A stretch of 64,000 bases of DNA from NCBI RefSeq assembly GCF_001997345.1, contig NZ_CP019606.1, positions 1,488,001 through 1,552,000 of the forward strand, given 5' to 3'. The position numbers and the translations under genes were made by a program. This stretch comes from Tessaracoccus aquimaris (lineage in GTDB: Bacteria > Actinomycetota > Actinomycetes > Propionibacteriales > Propionibacteriaceae). Under the pieces are notes generated by a model. It saw nothing but the letters and a program-made list of their open reading frames with translations, was not told the origin of the DNA and did no database searches. Below, piece by piece: positions 1-11,140 of this stretch (its first letter is position 1; the number at the start of each line of letters is the position of its first letter).

Positions 1-1
1 G

Positions 2-1366
2 GGGGAACTGCGCCACGTCGAGTTCCGGCTGGTCGCGCTGCTCGGCGTCACCGACGACGTGGTGCCGGGCGGTTCGGGGCTCGCGCCAGACGCCGTCGAC
101 CTCGGCGACGCGGCCCCCGATCAGCGGCGCAGGCGGCTCGACCAACTCCTCGGCCACGCCCGCTCCGCGGAACGGCTCCTGATCGTGCGGCAGAGCGCCT
201 CGCAGCGCACCAACGACAGGATCGCGCCGCCGTCTGCGGTGAGTTGGCTCCTGGAGGAACTGGGCGCCGCCCCGCAGCCGGTCGCGCACCCACCGACGGC
301 GACCTCGGAGGCCAACTTCGGCTCCCCCGCCAGCTTCGACATCGCGGCGCACTCGGGTGCCGTGGCCCGACGCTCCGCCTCCCGCGTCGCGACCGTGCGG
401 CTCCGGCGCAGGGAACAGGCGAGGCTGCGTCCTGCGGGCGCGGCCCCCGCTCAGGTCTCCGTCACCCAGCTGACCCGCTTCCTCGCCGACCCTGCGAAGG
501 CATTCCTGCGCTCGGCGGCAGGGCTGCCGCTGTTCACGGAGCCATCTCTCAACGACGACATGCCGCTCGAACTGAACGGGCTGGCCCAGTGGTCGGTCGT
601 CACGACCCTGCTCGACGCGCTGAAGCAGGGCACGCCGCTGCAGTCTGTGATCAGGACGTTGCGCAGCAACGAGGAACTCCCGCCCGAAGAGATCGGCAGG
701 GCCGAGTTCTCGCGCGCAAAGGCACGCGCCGAACTGCTCTGGGGGGAGGCTGGCCCCGCCTACCGGAGCGAGATCACCGACGTGCCCGTCGACCTGGGTT
801 TCGACCTGCCTGGCCTCGGCACGATCCGGTTGGTCGACGAGATCCGTTGCCGCGGGGGCGAGGCGCTGACGCTGACCCCGAGCAAGACGACCGACAAGCT
901 GATCGGGCCGTGGCTGGAGTCGCTGGCACTGACCGCCGCGGGAACCCCCACCCCTGGCAGCGTGTACCGGTTCGTGCAGGATCCGGGCAACTGGAGCGAC
1001 GTCATCGTCGACCACCGTCGGGTAGGCGAACCCGATCCGGCCGCCGCGCGGGCACGGCTCGAGACGGTGTTGCGGGCCTACGTGCTCGGCCAGCACCGCC
1101 TGATCCCCGCCCCCGCGACCGCCGCGATCTGCTACGCAGACGAGATCCGCCGCGATCGCCACAAGCGGGGCGCCTGGCGCGGCCAGCCGGGCTACCGGCA
1201 CGACAAGTGGAGTTCGATGGGTGAGGCGTGGGAACTGTTCTACGACCAGGACGTCGCCGACCTCTTCGTCGACCCTCCGACCGCTGAGGACCCGGCCAAC
1301 GGTGAGGACTCGGCCTTCGGCGCGTGGGCCGTTGCCCTGTACACCGGCCTGATGGGGGGCAACTGA
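2..1366 (+). CDS. recC: RecC, exodeoxyribonuclease V gamma subunit (5' end missing)
   Basis: C-terminal part of the RecC subunit of the RecBCD helicase-nuclease, which processes double-strand breaks and recognises Chi-type sites in the cytoplasm. The frame is open from base 2 and starts with residues FRLVALLGVTDDVVPG, the inactivated-nuclease/helicase-like signature of RecC. The body continues through ERLLIVRQSASQRTND and VTQLTRFLADPAKAFLR, which matches the conserved RecC C-terminal domain. About 454 residues are visible, so more than half of a typical 1,050-1,120 residue RecC lies upstream of the window. Its stop codon overlaps the recB start by one base (TGATG), so it is translationally coupled with recB and recD. 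The identity is confident from the motifs and from the recC-recB-recD order. Confidence 0.92.
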   Translation, partial: GELRHVEFRLVALLGVTDDVVPGGSGLAPDAVDLGDAAPDQRRRRLDQLLGHARSAERLLIVRQSASQRTNDRIAPPSAVSWLLEELGAAPQPVAHPPTATSEANFGSPASFDIAAHSGAVARRSASRVATVRLRRREQARLRPAGAAPAQVSVTQLTRFLADPAKAFLRSAAGLPLFTEPSLNDDMPLELNGLAQWSVVTTLLDALKQGTPLQSVIRTLRSNEELPPEEIGRAEFSRAKARAELLWGEAGPAYRSEITDVPVDLGFDLPGLGTIRLVDEIRCRGGEALTLTPSKTTDKLIGPWLESLALTAAGTPTPGSVYRFVQDPGNWSDVIVDHRRVGEPDPAAARARLETVLRAYVLGQHRLIPAPATAAICYADEIRRDRHKRGAWRGQPGYRHDKWSSMGEAWELFYDQDVADLFVDPPTAEDPANGEDSAFGAWAVALYTGLMGGN

Positions 1367-4300
1367 TGCACGACTTCGACCTGACCGGCCCCCTCCCCAC
1401 CGGCACGACGCTTCTCGAGGCGAGCGCGGGCACCGGGAAGACCTACGCGATCGCCGCGCTCGCGACCCGCTACCTCGCCGAGCGCCCCGACCTCGACGTC
1501 ACGCAACTCCTGATGATCACCTTCGGCAACCACGCAGCAGGCGAACTGCGCAGCCGGGTGTTCGCCAGGCTCCAGGCGACGCTGCGTCGCCTCGACGCCC
1601 ACCTCGCGGGCGAGCAGATGGACGACCCGGACCCCGTCGATCTGCTCCTGGCCGGCACCGACGCAAAGGTGCACCGCGACAGGATCGCCACCGCCGTCGC
1701 CCGCTACAACGAGGCAACGATCCTGACCACGCACGCGTTCTGCGACGCGATGCTTCGCGAGTTGGGCGTCCTCGCCGACTGGGACCCGGCCGAGACCATC
1801 GGCCCGGACGACCGCGAACTTGCGCGCCAATGCGCAAGCGACACCTATCTGAGGCTGCACCGCGACCAGAGCGATCCCCCGTTCGACCCGCGCACGGCGC
1901 TGCGGATCGGCGAGGCGGCCTGTGAGACCGCGCTGCCACTCCTGCCCCTCGACGGGCCGCGCCACGACTACGCCGTCGCGGTGCGCGAGTTGTACGCGGC
2001 ACGGAAGGCAACGGAGGGGATCTGCACCTTCGACGACGTGATCGCCCGGTTGCGCGAAGCGCTCGCCGACCCCCGCACCGGAGGCCTTGCCCGCGAACAC
2101 CTGGCGGGCCGCTTCCCCGTGGTGCTGGTGGATGAGTTCCAGGACACCGACCCCGAGCAGTGGGACATCATCGAGCGCGCGTTCGTCGCCCCCGGCCGGC
2201 CGACCATCCTGATCGGCGACCCGAAGCAGTCGATCTACGGGTTCCGCGGCGCCGACCTGGGCAGCTACCTGCGGGCCCGCCAAGGCGCCGAGGTGTTCAC
2301 CATGGCGACCAACCACCGCTCCGACGCGCCGCTGGTGCGCGGCGTCGTCGACCTCTTCGGTGACATGGAACTCGGCTCGGCCGAGGTCACCGTCACCCCG
2401 GTCACCGCCCGCCACGGGGCCCGGCTGACGTTGCCTGTCGAGGCCCGCGTCTGGCTGCGCCGCGAGAGCGCCGACTCGCTGCTGGCCGCAGGAGTCGACG
2501 GCCTCACCGCCATCGAGCGCGACCTGATCCGGCAGGTCCGCAACCTGCTGGCCCACGCCAGCCTGACGACGCCGTCCGGCACCCGCGCGCTCGGCCCAGG
2601 CGACATCGCCGTGCTGACCCGCACCACGGCCCGCGCCCGCCGCGTCCGCGAGGCGCTCACGGAGGCGGGGCTGTCCGCGGTGCTCACCGGCAGCCAGTCC
2701 GTGTGGAAGCAGGACTCGGCAGACGACTGGCAGTCGCTGCTGCGCGCCATGGCCGACCCCACGCAGTCGCACATCAGGATGGCGGCCATGACTCCCCTGG
2801 TCGGCTCCGAACTCGGCGACCTGCTGAGCGAGGGCAGCCAGGAACCGGCACGGGTCAGCACCCTGGTTCGGGAACTGAGCCTCGCCTTCGACACCGGGGG
2901 GATCGGGGCGGTCGTGACCGTGCTGCGCTCCCGCGCCAACCTGGACGCGCGGGTGCTCGCCGAGGCCGACGGTGCCCGCCGCCTGACGGACCTGCTGCAC
3001 ATCGCCGAGTTGCTCGACGCCAGCGGCCAGCGCTCGCTGCCCGGACTCCTCGCCGTGATCGCCGAGCGTCGGTCCGGGGACGACGAGGCCGACTCCATCC
3101 GGATCGAGTCCGACGAGCCAGCGATCCGCGTGATGACCATGCACGCCGCCAAGGGCCTCGAGTTCCCGGTGGTGCTGCTCCCCGAGACCGGCGGCAGCCA
3201 CGTCCGCGTGGCGTACCCGTTCTCCGTCATCGAGGCCAACCGTCGACACCTGTACGTCGGTGAGAAGCCCAGCCACCTCGACGACATCCACAAGGACGTC
3301 AACCGGCAGAACCTCGAGGAGGAGTTGCGACTGCTCTACGTCGGCATGACGCGCGCCGCACACCTGACGATCGCCTGGCATGTCAGCGACAACACCCGGG
3401 CAAGCAGCAACGGCCCGCTGAGCACGCTGCTGAAGCGCCACGGGTGGCGCCAGAGCGGCACGACGACGCCCATCCACCTGGCGAGCGTCTTCGACAGCCT
3501 GCTCGACCCGACGCCGCCGCCGGGAGGGACCCCGCCGTCGGCCGAGGGCCGCGAACCGCTGGCGCTTGCGACGCTGCACCGCGCCGTCGACCACACCTGG
3601 CGGCGCACCTCCTACTCGGGGCTGACTCAGGGCCTGCACGAGCAGGTCGTGCGGGTCGTCACCGACGAGGCCGACCAACTCGACCTCGCCCCCGTGCATG
3701 AGGTCGCCCCCGAGTTGCTGGCCGCATCCCCGATGGCCGACCTGCCCGCGGGCGCCGGCTTCGGCACCCTGGTGCACGAGGCCCTGGAGCGCCTGGACTG
3801 GGCCCCGGAGCGGCTGACGGCAAGCGCGCACGAACTGCTCGCAGAGATCGGCCCGGCCAACGGCCTCGACGCGACGCAGTCCGGCCTGCTTGCGGACGCT
3901 CTCGACCTGCTGTGCCGCACGCCCCTGCTGCCGCTCACCTCGACGACGCTGTCCGGCCTGCCCACCTCGTCCCGGCTGCCGGAACTCGACTTCGACCTGC
4001 CGCTCGCCGACGCCGGCCGTCCCGCGACGCTGGCCGACCTGGCCGCGCTGATGGCCGAGCACCTCGGAGCCGACGACCCGCTGGTCGACTATCCGCGCAG
4101 GCTCGCCTCCTCCGAGGCGGCCCCTGCCGTCCTCAACGGCTTCCTGACCGGCTCGATCGACGCCGTCCTGCGCCTGCCGGACGGCCGGTTCGCGGTCGTC
4201 GACTACAAGACCAACCGGCTCAGCCCGACGGCCGCCGACCCCTTGACGCTCGGCCACTACACCGCCCCGTCGATGGCGGAGGCCATGATGCAGGCCCACT

Positions 4301-4533
4301 ATCCGCTGCAGGCGAGCCTGTACTGCGTCGCGCTGCACCGCTACCTGACGCTGCGGCTTCCCGGCTACGACCCGGCCGAGCACCTCGGCGGCGTCGGATA
4401 CCTCTTCGTGCGCGGCATGGCGGGCCCCGACACCCCCGTCGTCGACGGCACCGCCTGCGGCGTCTTCGGCTGGTTCCCGCCCGCCGCCTTCGTGGTCGCC
4501 ACCTCGGACCTGCTGGGAGGTCACCGTGCCTGA
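1366..4533 (+). CDS. recB: RecB, exodeoxyribonuclease V beta subunit
   Basis: A 1,055-residue UvrD-type (SF1A) 3'-5' helicase with a C-terminal nuclease domain, the catalytic core of RecBCD. Walker A AGTGKT is at residues 21-26, the helicase motif VLVDEFQDTDPEQW follows, then GDPKQSIYGFRGAD, and late helicase motifs TMHAAKGLEFPVVLLPE and LLYVGMTRA. The C-terminal RecB nuclease is represented by GTLVHEALE and VVDYKTNRL, with the catalytic Asp and Lys present. The ATG at 1366 overlaps the recC stop and gives a normal N-terminus; the GTG at 1324 would only add 14 residues that overlap recC. The gene overlaps recD by 8 bases. Length is slightly below the E. coli protein, as is usual in actinobacteria. 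Confidence 0.95.
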   Translation: MHDFDLTGPLPTGTTLLEASAGTGKTYAIAALATRYLAERPDLDVTQLLMITFGNHAAGELRSRVFARLQATLRRLDAHLAGEQMDDPDPVDLLLAGTDAKVHRDRIATAVARYNEATILTTHAFCDAMLRELGVLADWDPAETIGPDDRELARQCASDTYLRLHRDQSDPPFDPRTALRIGEAACETALPLLPLDGPRHDYAVAVRELYAARKATEGICTFDDVIARLREALADPRTGGLAREHLAGRFPVVLVDEFQDTDPEQWDIIERAFVAPGRPTILIGDPKQSIYGFRGADLGSYLRARQGAEVFTMATNHRSDAPLVRGVVDLFGDMELGSAEVTVTPVTARHGARLTLPVEARVWLRRESADSLLAAGVDGLTAIERDLIRQVRNLLAHASLTTPSGTRALGPGDIAVLTRTTARARRVREALTEAGLSAVLTGSQSVWKQDSADDWQSLLRAMADPTQSHIRMAAMTPLVGSELGDLLSEGSQEPARVSTLVRELSLAFDTGGIGAVVTVLRSRANLDARVLAEADGARRLTDLLHIAELLDASGQRSLPGLLAVIAERRSGDDEADSIRIESDEPAIRVMTMHAAKGLEFPVVLLPETGGSHVRVAYPFSVIEANRRHLYVGEKPSHLDDIHKDVNRQNLEEELRLLYVGMTRAAHLTIAWHVSDNTRASSNGPLSTLLKRHGWRQSGTTTPIHLASVFDSLLDPTPPPGGTPPSAEGREPLALATLHRAVDHTWRRTSYSGLTQGLHEQVVRVVTDEADQLDLAPVHEVAPELLAASPMADLPAGAGFGTLVHEALERLDWAPERLTASAHELLAEIGPANGLDATQSGLLADALDLLCRTPLLPLTSTTLSGLPTSSRLPELDFDLPLADAGRPATLADLAALMAEHLGADDPLVDYPRRLASSEAAPAVLNGFLTGSIDAVLRLPDGRFAVVDYKTNRLSPTAADPLTLGHYTAPSMAEAMMQAHYPLQASLYCVALHRYLTLRLPGYDPAEHLGGVGYLFVRGMAGPDTPVVDGTACGVFGWFPPAAFVVATSDLLGGHRA

Positions 4534-6231
4534 ACTGCCTATCGCCGCCACCGGAACGCTGCTCGCCTTTGCGGAGGCGGGCATGCTGCGGCTGATCGAC
4601 TTCCATCTGGCGCGCCGCCTCGCGCAACTCACGGGCGAGGCCGACCCCGAGTTGATGCTGGCCTGCGCCCTCGCGGTCAGGGAACTGCGGCTCGGGTCGG
4701 TCTGCGTCGACCTGGCCTCGGCGGCCGAGCGACTCCAACCCGAGGCCGACCTGGACGACGGCGCGGCCGAGGCCGTCCCCGTCGCGCTCCCATGGCCCGA
4801 GGCCGACGCCTGGCTTGCACGGGTCGCGGCGTCTCCCACCGTGGCGACCGACGCCTCCGTCGAGGCCCCGTTCCGGCTCGACGGGACGCTGCTCTACCTC
4901 GACCGCTACTGGCGGCAGGAGCGCTCGCTCGCCGACCTGCTCCGCGCCCGCAGCGCGGTCACCGTCGAACCGGTGCCCGTCACCTTCGCGGTCGACGAAG
5001 TTCTCGACGAACAGCAGCGCGACGCCGTCACGGCCGCGCTCGGCCATCTCACCACCGTCATCACGGGCGGCCCCGGAACGGGCAAGACCACGATCGTGGC
5101 GAAGATCCTCGAGGCGCTCGGCCCCGTCATGCCGCGGGTCGCGCTGTGCGCTCCGACAGGCAAGGCCGCGGCGCGGCTGCTGCAGGAGGTCGGCGGCGCG
5201 ACGGGCCACACCTGGGGCGGCACCCTGCACAAGTTGCTTGGGCTGCGTCCCCGGTCGGCGCACAGCGAGTACGGGCCGCGGAACCCACTCCCCTACGACG
5301 TCGTCGTGGTGGACGAGACGTCGATGGTCTCGCTCGAGTTGATGGCGACCCTGCTCGCCGCGCTGTCCGAACGGACCCGGCTGATCCTGCTCGGCGACCC
5401 CCACCAGTTGCGTTCGGTCGAGGCAGGCGCCGTGCTCGCTGACATCGAGAGCGCAGACGACCTCGTGACTGCCCCGGCGGCAGCCTGGCGCGACTGCTGC
5501 ACAACTACCGCTCCAACGCCGAGATCAACGAACTCGCCGACGCGATCCTCCGAGGCGACGAGGCGGCCGCACGGGCGGCAGTTGAGGGCGCGGAAAGCAT
5601 CGAGATGATCGCCTTCGCAGGCGACGTCGACCCGGCAACGCTGCACGCGATCCGCGGCGACGCGCTCGCCACCGCAGCGGCGGTGCGTGGCCATGCGTTG
5701 GAGGCGGACGGGGTCGCGGCCAACAAGGCGCTCGACAGGCACCGGGTGCTGTGCGGCCACCGCGAGGGGCCGTTCGGCGTGACGCACTGGGCAAGGTCGC
5801 TGCGCACCTGGCTCGCCAGCGAACTGGACGGCTACGGCTACGACAACCGCCACTACCCCGGTCAGCCGCTGCTGATCCAGCGCAACAGCGACCTGTTCAG
5901 CAACGGCGACACGGCCGTGGTGGTGAAACGCGCAGACAACGAGTTGGTGGCGGTCGTCGACCGGCCAGAGGGGGCGCTGTGGGTGGCGCCCGCGCTGCTC
6001 GACGACGCGACCGACCTGCACGCCATGACGATCCACAAGTCGCAGGGCAGCCAGTTCGACACCGTCTCGATCGTGCTCCCGCCGCCCGGTTCCCCGCTGC
6101 TGACCAGGGAGTTGCTGTACACGGCGGTCACCCGCGCGCGACAGCAGGTCAGGCTCTACGGCTCGTGGGAGGCGTTCGCCGAGGCGGTCGGCACCCCGGC
6201 CCGGCGCGCGAGCGGCCTGGCCGGGGCCTGA
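4526..6231 (+). CDS. recD: RecD, exodeoxyribonuclease V alpha subunit (frame broken by one base)
   Basis: 5'-3' SF1B helicase subunit of RecBCD. Starts with GTG at 4526, overlapping the end of recB. Walker A GGPGTGKT lies at residues 181-188, followed by the DETSMVSLELM and LGDPHQLRSVEAGAV motifs. After DDLVTAP the frame is lost. The missing part, LLHNYRSNAEINELADAI and onward, continues one frame back and ends at 6231 with the UvrD_C_2 motif MTIHKSQGSQFDTVSI and TAVTRARQQ. Adding one C to the CCCC run at 5472-5475 restores a single reading frame of about 568 residues. Both halves are well conserved, so an assembly indel is more likely than a real pseudogene. If the break is genuine, the strain would lack RecD. 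Confidence 0.88.
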
Positions 6232-6235
6232 TCAC

Positions 6236-7435
6236 TCAGGCGCCGCGGACTGATGCGATCGCGTCGGCGACGTAGTCGAGGTTGCCGGTGTTGAGCGCGG
6301 CGACGCACATCCGGCCCGAGTCGAGCCCGTAGACGCCGTGCTCGGTGCGCAGCGCGATCATCTGGTCCTTGGTGAGGCCCGAGTAGCTGAACATGCCGAG
6401 CTGTTCTGCGATGAAGCCCATGTCGCTGATGCCGCGCGCGGCGAGGGCGTCGACGAGGCCCTGGCGCAGCGTCTTGATCCGCTCACGCATCGAGCCGAGC
6501 TCGTCCTCCCAGCTCTGCCGGAGCTCCGGGTCCGTCAGCACGGTTGTGACGAGCGCAGCGCCCTCGGTCGGTGGGTTGGAGTAGTTGGTGCGCACCACGA
6601 TCTTGAGCTGCGAGAGCACCTTCTTGGCCTCCTCGGCGCTGCCGAGCACCACCGAGAGGGAGCCGATCCGCTCGCCGTACAGGCTGAACGACTTGGAGTA
6701 GGAAGTCGAGAGCAGGAAGTTCAGGCCCGAGTCGATGAACTTCGTGACCACGGCGCCGTCCTCGGCGATCCCGAAGCCGAAGCCCTGGTAGGCCATGTCG
6801 AGGAAGGGCACCAGCCCACGCTCGCGCAGCACGTCGATGACGGCGTCCCACTGTTCGCCCGTCAGGTCGTACCCGGTGGGGTTGTGGCAGCAGGCGTGCA
6901 GCACCACGACGGTGCCCTCCGCGGCGGCGCGCAGGTCCTCGAGCATGCCGTCGACGTCGATGCCCTTCGCCTCTGCGTCGTAGTAGCGGTAGGCGTCGAC
7001 CGTGAAGCCGGCGCGGGTGAACAGCGCCCTGTGGTTCTCCCAGCTCGGGTCGGAGATCAGGACGGTCGCCTCGGGGCTGAGCTGGTGGAGCAGGTCGGCG
7101 CCCACCTTCAGCGCCCCGGTGCCGCCGAGGGTCTGCACGGTCGCTATCCGGCCGTCGGCCAGCGCAGCCGAGTCGGCCCCGAAGATCAGGGCGCGGACGG
7201 CGTCGCGGTACGCGGGCATGCCGTCGATGCCGAGGTAGGCCTTCGGCTTGTGCTGCTGCGTGACGCGCTCCTCGGCGGAGCGCACCGCCGCCATGAGGGG
7301 CAGCTTGCCGTCCTCACCGAGGTAGACGCCCACGCCCAGGTTGACCTTCTCGGGTCGGGTGTCTGCGTTGAAGGCCTCGGTCAGTCCGAGGATCGGGTCG
7401 GCGGGGGCAAGTTCGGCGCGGTCGAACAGCGACAT
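6236..7435 (-). CDS. Aspartate/aromatic amino acid aminotransferase (class I)
   Basis: A 399-residue PLP-dependent fold-type I aminotransferase of the AspC/TyrB subgroup, which interconverts amino and keto acids such as aspartate/oxaloacetate or tyrosine/4-hydroxyphenylpyruvate. Visible signatures are VNLGVGVYLGEDGKLPLM near residue 31, the cofactor-pocket region QTLGGTGALK, HACCHNPTGYDLT near 180-192, FLDMAYQGFG, and STSYSKSFSLYGERIG with the Schiff-base lysine at K248. The length is typical of AspC/TyrB (about 396). The gene converges on recD with only 4 bases between the stops. Sequence alone does not separate aspartate from aromatic specificity, so no symbol is given. Confidence 0.9.
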   Translation of the reverse strand: MSLFDRAELAPADPILGLTEAFNADTRPEKVNLGVGVYLGEDGKLPLMAAVRSAEERVTQQHKPKAYLGIDGMPAYRDAVRALIFGADSAALADGRIATVQTLGGTGALKVGADLLHQLSPEATVLISDPSWENHRALFTRAGFTVDAYRYYDAEAKGIDVDGMLEDLRAAAEGTVVVLHACCHNPTGYDLTGEQWDAVIDVLRERGLVPFLDMAYQGFGFGIAEDGAVVTKFIDSGLNFLLSTSYSKSFSLYGERIGSLSVVLGSAEEAKKVLSQLKIVVRTNYSNPPTEGAALVTTVLTDPELRQSWEDELGSMRERIKTLRQGLVDALAARGISDMGFIAEQLGMFSYSGLTKDQMIALRTEHGVYGLDSGRMCVAALNTGNLDYVADAIASVRGA

Positions 7436-7512
7436 GTGTTGGCTTCCTCTCGTTCCCGGCCAGCTTAGTGCCGCGTCGCCGGCAGGTCCGCCTCATCCCA
7501 GCCGCCGGGGCA

Positions 7513-7610
7513 GGTCTGGCGTTGAGCAGCATTCCGCTTTCGTTACCCACAACGGCGCCAACTCTCGGCGCGTCGCCCATCGAGGTCGCGATACTGCTCA
7601 ACGCCCGACC
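7513..7610. repeat. Inverted-repeat element A of the GTTGAGC family
   Basis: Intergenic element bounded by GGTCTGGCGTTGAGCAG on the left and CTGCTCAACGCCCGACC on the right, which are inverted copies with one mismatch in 17. The 11-bp cores (GCGTTGAGCAG/CTGCTCAACGC) delimit exactly 86 bp, 7519-7604. It sits upstream of the carboxylate-amine ligase gene at 7683 and shares its ends and the TTCGTT inner motif with elements at about 19.8 and 56.5 kb. No coding capacity is seen. Confidence 0.7.
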
Positions 7611-7682
7611 AAACCGCGCTCGCGGACTGGCCCCGAAGTGGCGTCGCCCGTTGTTATCGTTCGGTCAGATCGGAGGTGGGAC

Positions 7683-8810
7683 GTGAAGATCAAGTTCGGT
7701 GAGTCCAAGCAGTCGAGCGTCGGGATCGAGTGGGAGTTGGCGGTCGTCGACGCCCAGACGCTCGAACAGGTGCCCGGGGCTGAGGTGCTGCTCAGCACCG
7801 TCGAGGACGCGGCGGAGGGGCCGATCAGGCGCGAGTACCTGACCTCCATGATCGAACTCGTCTCCGGCGTGCACCAGAGCGTCCCCTCCGCCGTCGCCGA
7901 GATGCGTGGGCTGCTGGAGCACTCGCTGTCGGTGCTCGAGCCGCACGGCCTGACGCTGCTCGGCGCGGGGGCGCATCCCTTCGGCGACCCGACGAAGCAG
8001 TTCGCGGGAGACAAGCCCCAGTACCGCAGGGTGAGCGAACGCAACGCGTGGTGGGGCAAGCGGATGGCCATCAACGGCCTTCACATCCACACCGGCATCG
8101 ACGCGCGGGTCAAGGCCCTCCCGATCGTCTACGGCATCGCCCGCTTCACCCCGTACTTCATCGCGCTGTCGGCCAGCTCGCCCTACTGGATGGGCGAGGA
8201 CACCAGGTTCGCGTCGCAGCGCACCATGATGTTCCAGCAGTTGCCGACCAACGGCCTGCCCTATCACATGGAGGACTGGGCCGAGTTGGAGCGCTTCGCG
8301 TCCCAACTCGAGGGGGTCGGCCTGATCCAGAACCCATCCGAGATTCGGTGGGACGTGCGACCTTCGGGGTGGGGAACCGTCGAGAACCGCATCATGGACT
8401 CGGTGCCGACGCTGATGGAGGTCGGAGCGCTGTGCGCGTTCAGCCAGTGCCTGGTCGAGCGGATGTCGCGAGCGCTCGCCGTCGGCGAGCCGATCGACCG
8501 GCTGCCGTACTGGTTCATGCGGGAGAACAAGTGGCGCGCCGCCCGTTACGGTCTTGCCGCCGACGTGATCACGCCCCGCAAGGAGGAGTACCTGATCCAC
8601 GTCCACGACGGCATCATCCGGTGGGTCGAGGAGCTGCGCGACATCGCAGATGAACTGGGCTGCGCCGAGCAACTCGAGGACGTGCGGCGGCTGGCGCTGA
8701 AGGGACCCAGCTACCTGAGGCAGCGTCGGGTCGGCGACCCTGTTGGGGCGACCCGTAGGCTCGTGGAGGAGCTGCGCGCCGGCACCCCGACGTTCAAGGA
8801 CACGCCATGA
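7683..8810 (+). CDS. Carboxylate-amine ligase, GCS2 (YbdK/EgtA-like) family
   Basis: A 375-residue member of the glutamate-cysteine ligase family 2, ATP-dependent enzymes that join a carboxylate to an amine and classically make gamma-glutamylcysteine. The N-terminus SVGIEWELAVVDAQTLE carries the GIEWEL/E signature, followed by REYLTSMIELVSGVH, GLHIHTGID (metal-site histidines), and late motifs IRWDVRPSGWGTVENRIMDSVPT and YWFMRENKWRAARYG. GTG at 7683 is chosen because GGAGG ends just upstream and the protein then begins at the conserved domain; an upstream in-frame start at 7341 would run through repeat A. Its stop overlaps the following amidotransferase by 4 bases. True substrates are unknown; it may contribute to a low-molecular-weight thiol or a peptide-like product. 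Confidence 0.85.
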   Translation: MKIKFGESKQSSVGIEWELAVVDAQTLEQVPGAEVLLSTVEDAAEGPIRREYLTSMIELVSGVHQSVPSAVAEMRGLLEHSLSVLEPHGLTLLGAGAHPFGDPTKQFAGDKPQYRRVSERNAWWGKRMAINGLHIHTGIDARVKALPIVYGIARFTPYFIALSASSPYWMGEDTRFASQRTMMFQQLPTNGLPYHMEDWAELERFASQLEGVGLIQNPSEIRWDVRPSGWGTVENRIMDSVPTLMEVGALCAFSQCLVERMSRALAVGEPIDRLPYWFMRENKWRAARYGLAADVITPRKEEYLIHVHDGIIRWVEELRDIADELGCAEQLEDVRRLALKGPSYLRQRRVGDPVGATRRLVEELRAGTPTFKDTP

Positions 8811-9574
8811 AACCCTTCCTGCTGCTGAGCACCCGCCCCGAGGACGCCGCGTCCGAGGGCGAGCGGGAGGCCATCGTCCGCCTCTCGGGGCTCTCGGACG
8901 ACGACGTCGTGCAGTACCGCGTGGAACGCCAGCCGCTGCCGCCGATCGACCTTGACGACTACTCGGGCGTCTTCCTGGGAGGCGGCCCGTTCAACGCGAG
9001 CGACGACCCGAAGTCTGACCATCAGGACCGCATCGAGGCGGACATCTTCCGCGTCATCGACGACGCCGTGCACCGCGACTTCCCGTTCCTCGGCCTCTGT
9101 TACGGCGTCGGCGCCCTGACGAGCCGCCTCGGCGGCGTCGTGGACCGCACCTACGGCGAGGACGCGGGGGTCGCCACCGCGACGCTGACGTCCGAGGGGC
9201 GCGACGACCGGCTCTTCGACGGAATCCCCAGCGAGATGGTCGCCTTCGTCGGCCACAAGGAGGCCTCGAGCCAACTGCCCGAGGGCGCGGTGCTGCTGGC
9301 GACGGGGATCGAGTGCCCCGTGCAGGCGTTCCGGTTGGGAAGCAACGTCTACGCGACCCAGTTCCACCCCGAGCTGGACCGGCCGGGGATGGCGTCGCGG
9401 CTGCGGATCTACAGCCAGGCAGGCTACTTCCATCCGTCGGAGACGGAGACGCTCGCGGCGTTCGCGGAGGGCGCCCCGATCTCGCCGGAGGTGCACCTGG
9501 TGCTCGCCAACTTCGTCGCGATCGCCCGGCGCCGCGAGGCCTCCACCGCAGATCAGGCGCTGTCCCCCGCCTGA
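8807..9574 (+). CDS. Class I glutamine amidotransferase (GuaA N-terminal-like)
   Basis: A 255-residue stand-alone class I glutamine amidotransferase that would release ammonia from glutamine or hydrolyse a gamma-glutamyl compound. The oxyanion strand GVFLGGGPFNASD, the nucleophile elbow FPFLGLCYGVGAL (Cys within GLCYG) and the His/Glu pair in ATQFHPELD complete the triad. ATG at 8807 overlaps the stop of the GCS2 gene (ATGA), so translation is coupled. The family is usually annotated as a GMP-synthase-like amidotransferase, but no synthetase domain is attached. Its partner is most likely the GCS2 protein, perhaps acting on the gamma-glutamyl product, which is inference from the overlap only. 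Confidence 0.85.
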   Translation: MKPFLLLSTRPEDAASEGEREAIVRLSGLSDDDVVQYRVERQPLPPIDLDDYSGVFLGGGPFNASDDPKSDHQDRIEADIFRVIDDAVHRDFPFLGLCYGVGALTSRLGGVVDRTYGEDAGVATATLTSEGRDDRLFDGIPSEMVAFVGHKEASSQLPEGAVLLATGIECPVQAFRLGSNVYATQFHPELDRPGMASRLRIYSQAGYFHPSETETLAAFAEGAPISPEVHLVLANFVAIARRREASTADQALSPA

Positions 9575-9603
9575 GGCTCAGACGCCTGAGGCACAGACAA
9601 GCA

Positions 9604-9639
9604 ACACCGGCCGCCCCCTGAATCGGGGGCGGCCGGTGT
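9604..9639. terminator. Bidirectional hairpin terminator
   Basis: Perfect 15-bp stem (9604-9618 with 9625-9639) and a 6-base loop TGAATC. It lies between the convergent ends of the amidotransferase gene (+) and sigA (-), 30 bases past the former and 15 past the latter. The stem is GC-rich without a clear U-tract, as is common in actinobacteria. Confidence 0.85.
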
Positions 9640-9653
9640 CGTCGTCGGGGATG

Positions 9654-11036
<1,383 letters not shown>

Positions 11037-11111
11037 GGTTGTCCTCTCAAGCCAGACGACTGACTTTTGCGCGTGCGCCGCCCCGTTCTAGTCAAGGGTG
11101 ACGCGCCCTCC

Positions 11112-11140
11112 ATTCTGGCACGCGTTCCCCGGGTACTCAA
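11112..11140 (-). promoter_or_regulatory. Candidate housekeeping promoter of sigA
   Basis: On the minus strand TTGAGT (11135-11140) is separated by 17 bases from CAGAAT (11112-11117), a plausible -35/-10 pair. Transcription would begin near 11105, giving a leader of about 70 bases before the sigA GTG. Sequence match only. Confidence 0.4.

Noticed and set aside
1240..4839. 1,199-residue open frame on the minus strand across recB
   Set aside because: A high-GC shadow: its protein is a low-complexity Gly/Arg/Ala mix with no motifs, while the plus strand is clear RecB.
4526..6231. Programmed -1 frameshift in recD
   Set aside because: The break is in a CCCC run without a slippery heptamer, and eight other losses in unrelated genes have the same form, so assembly error is the simpler explanation.
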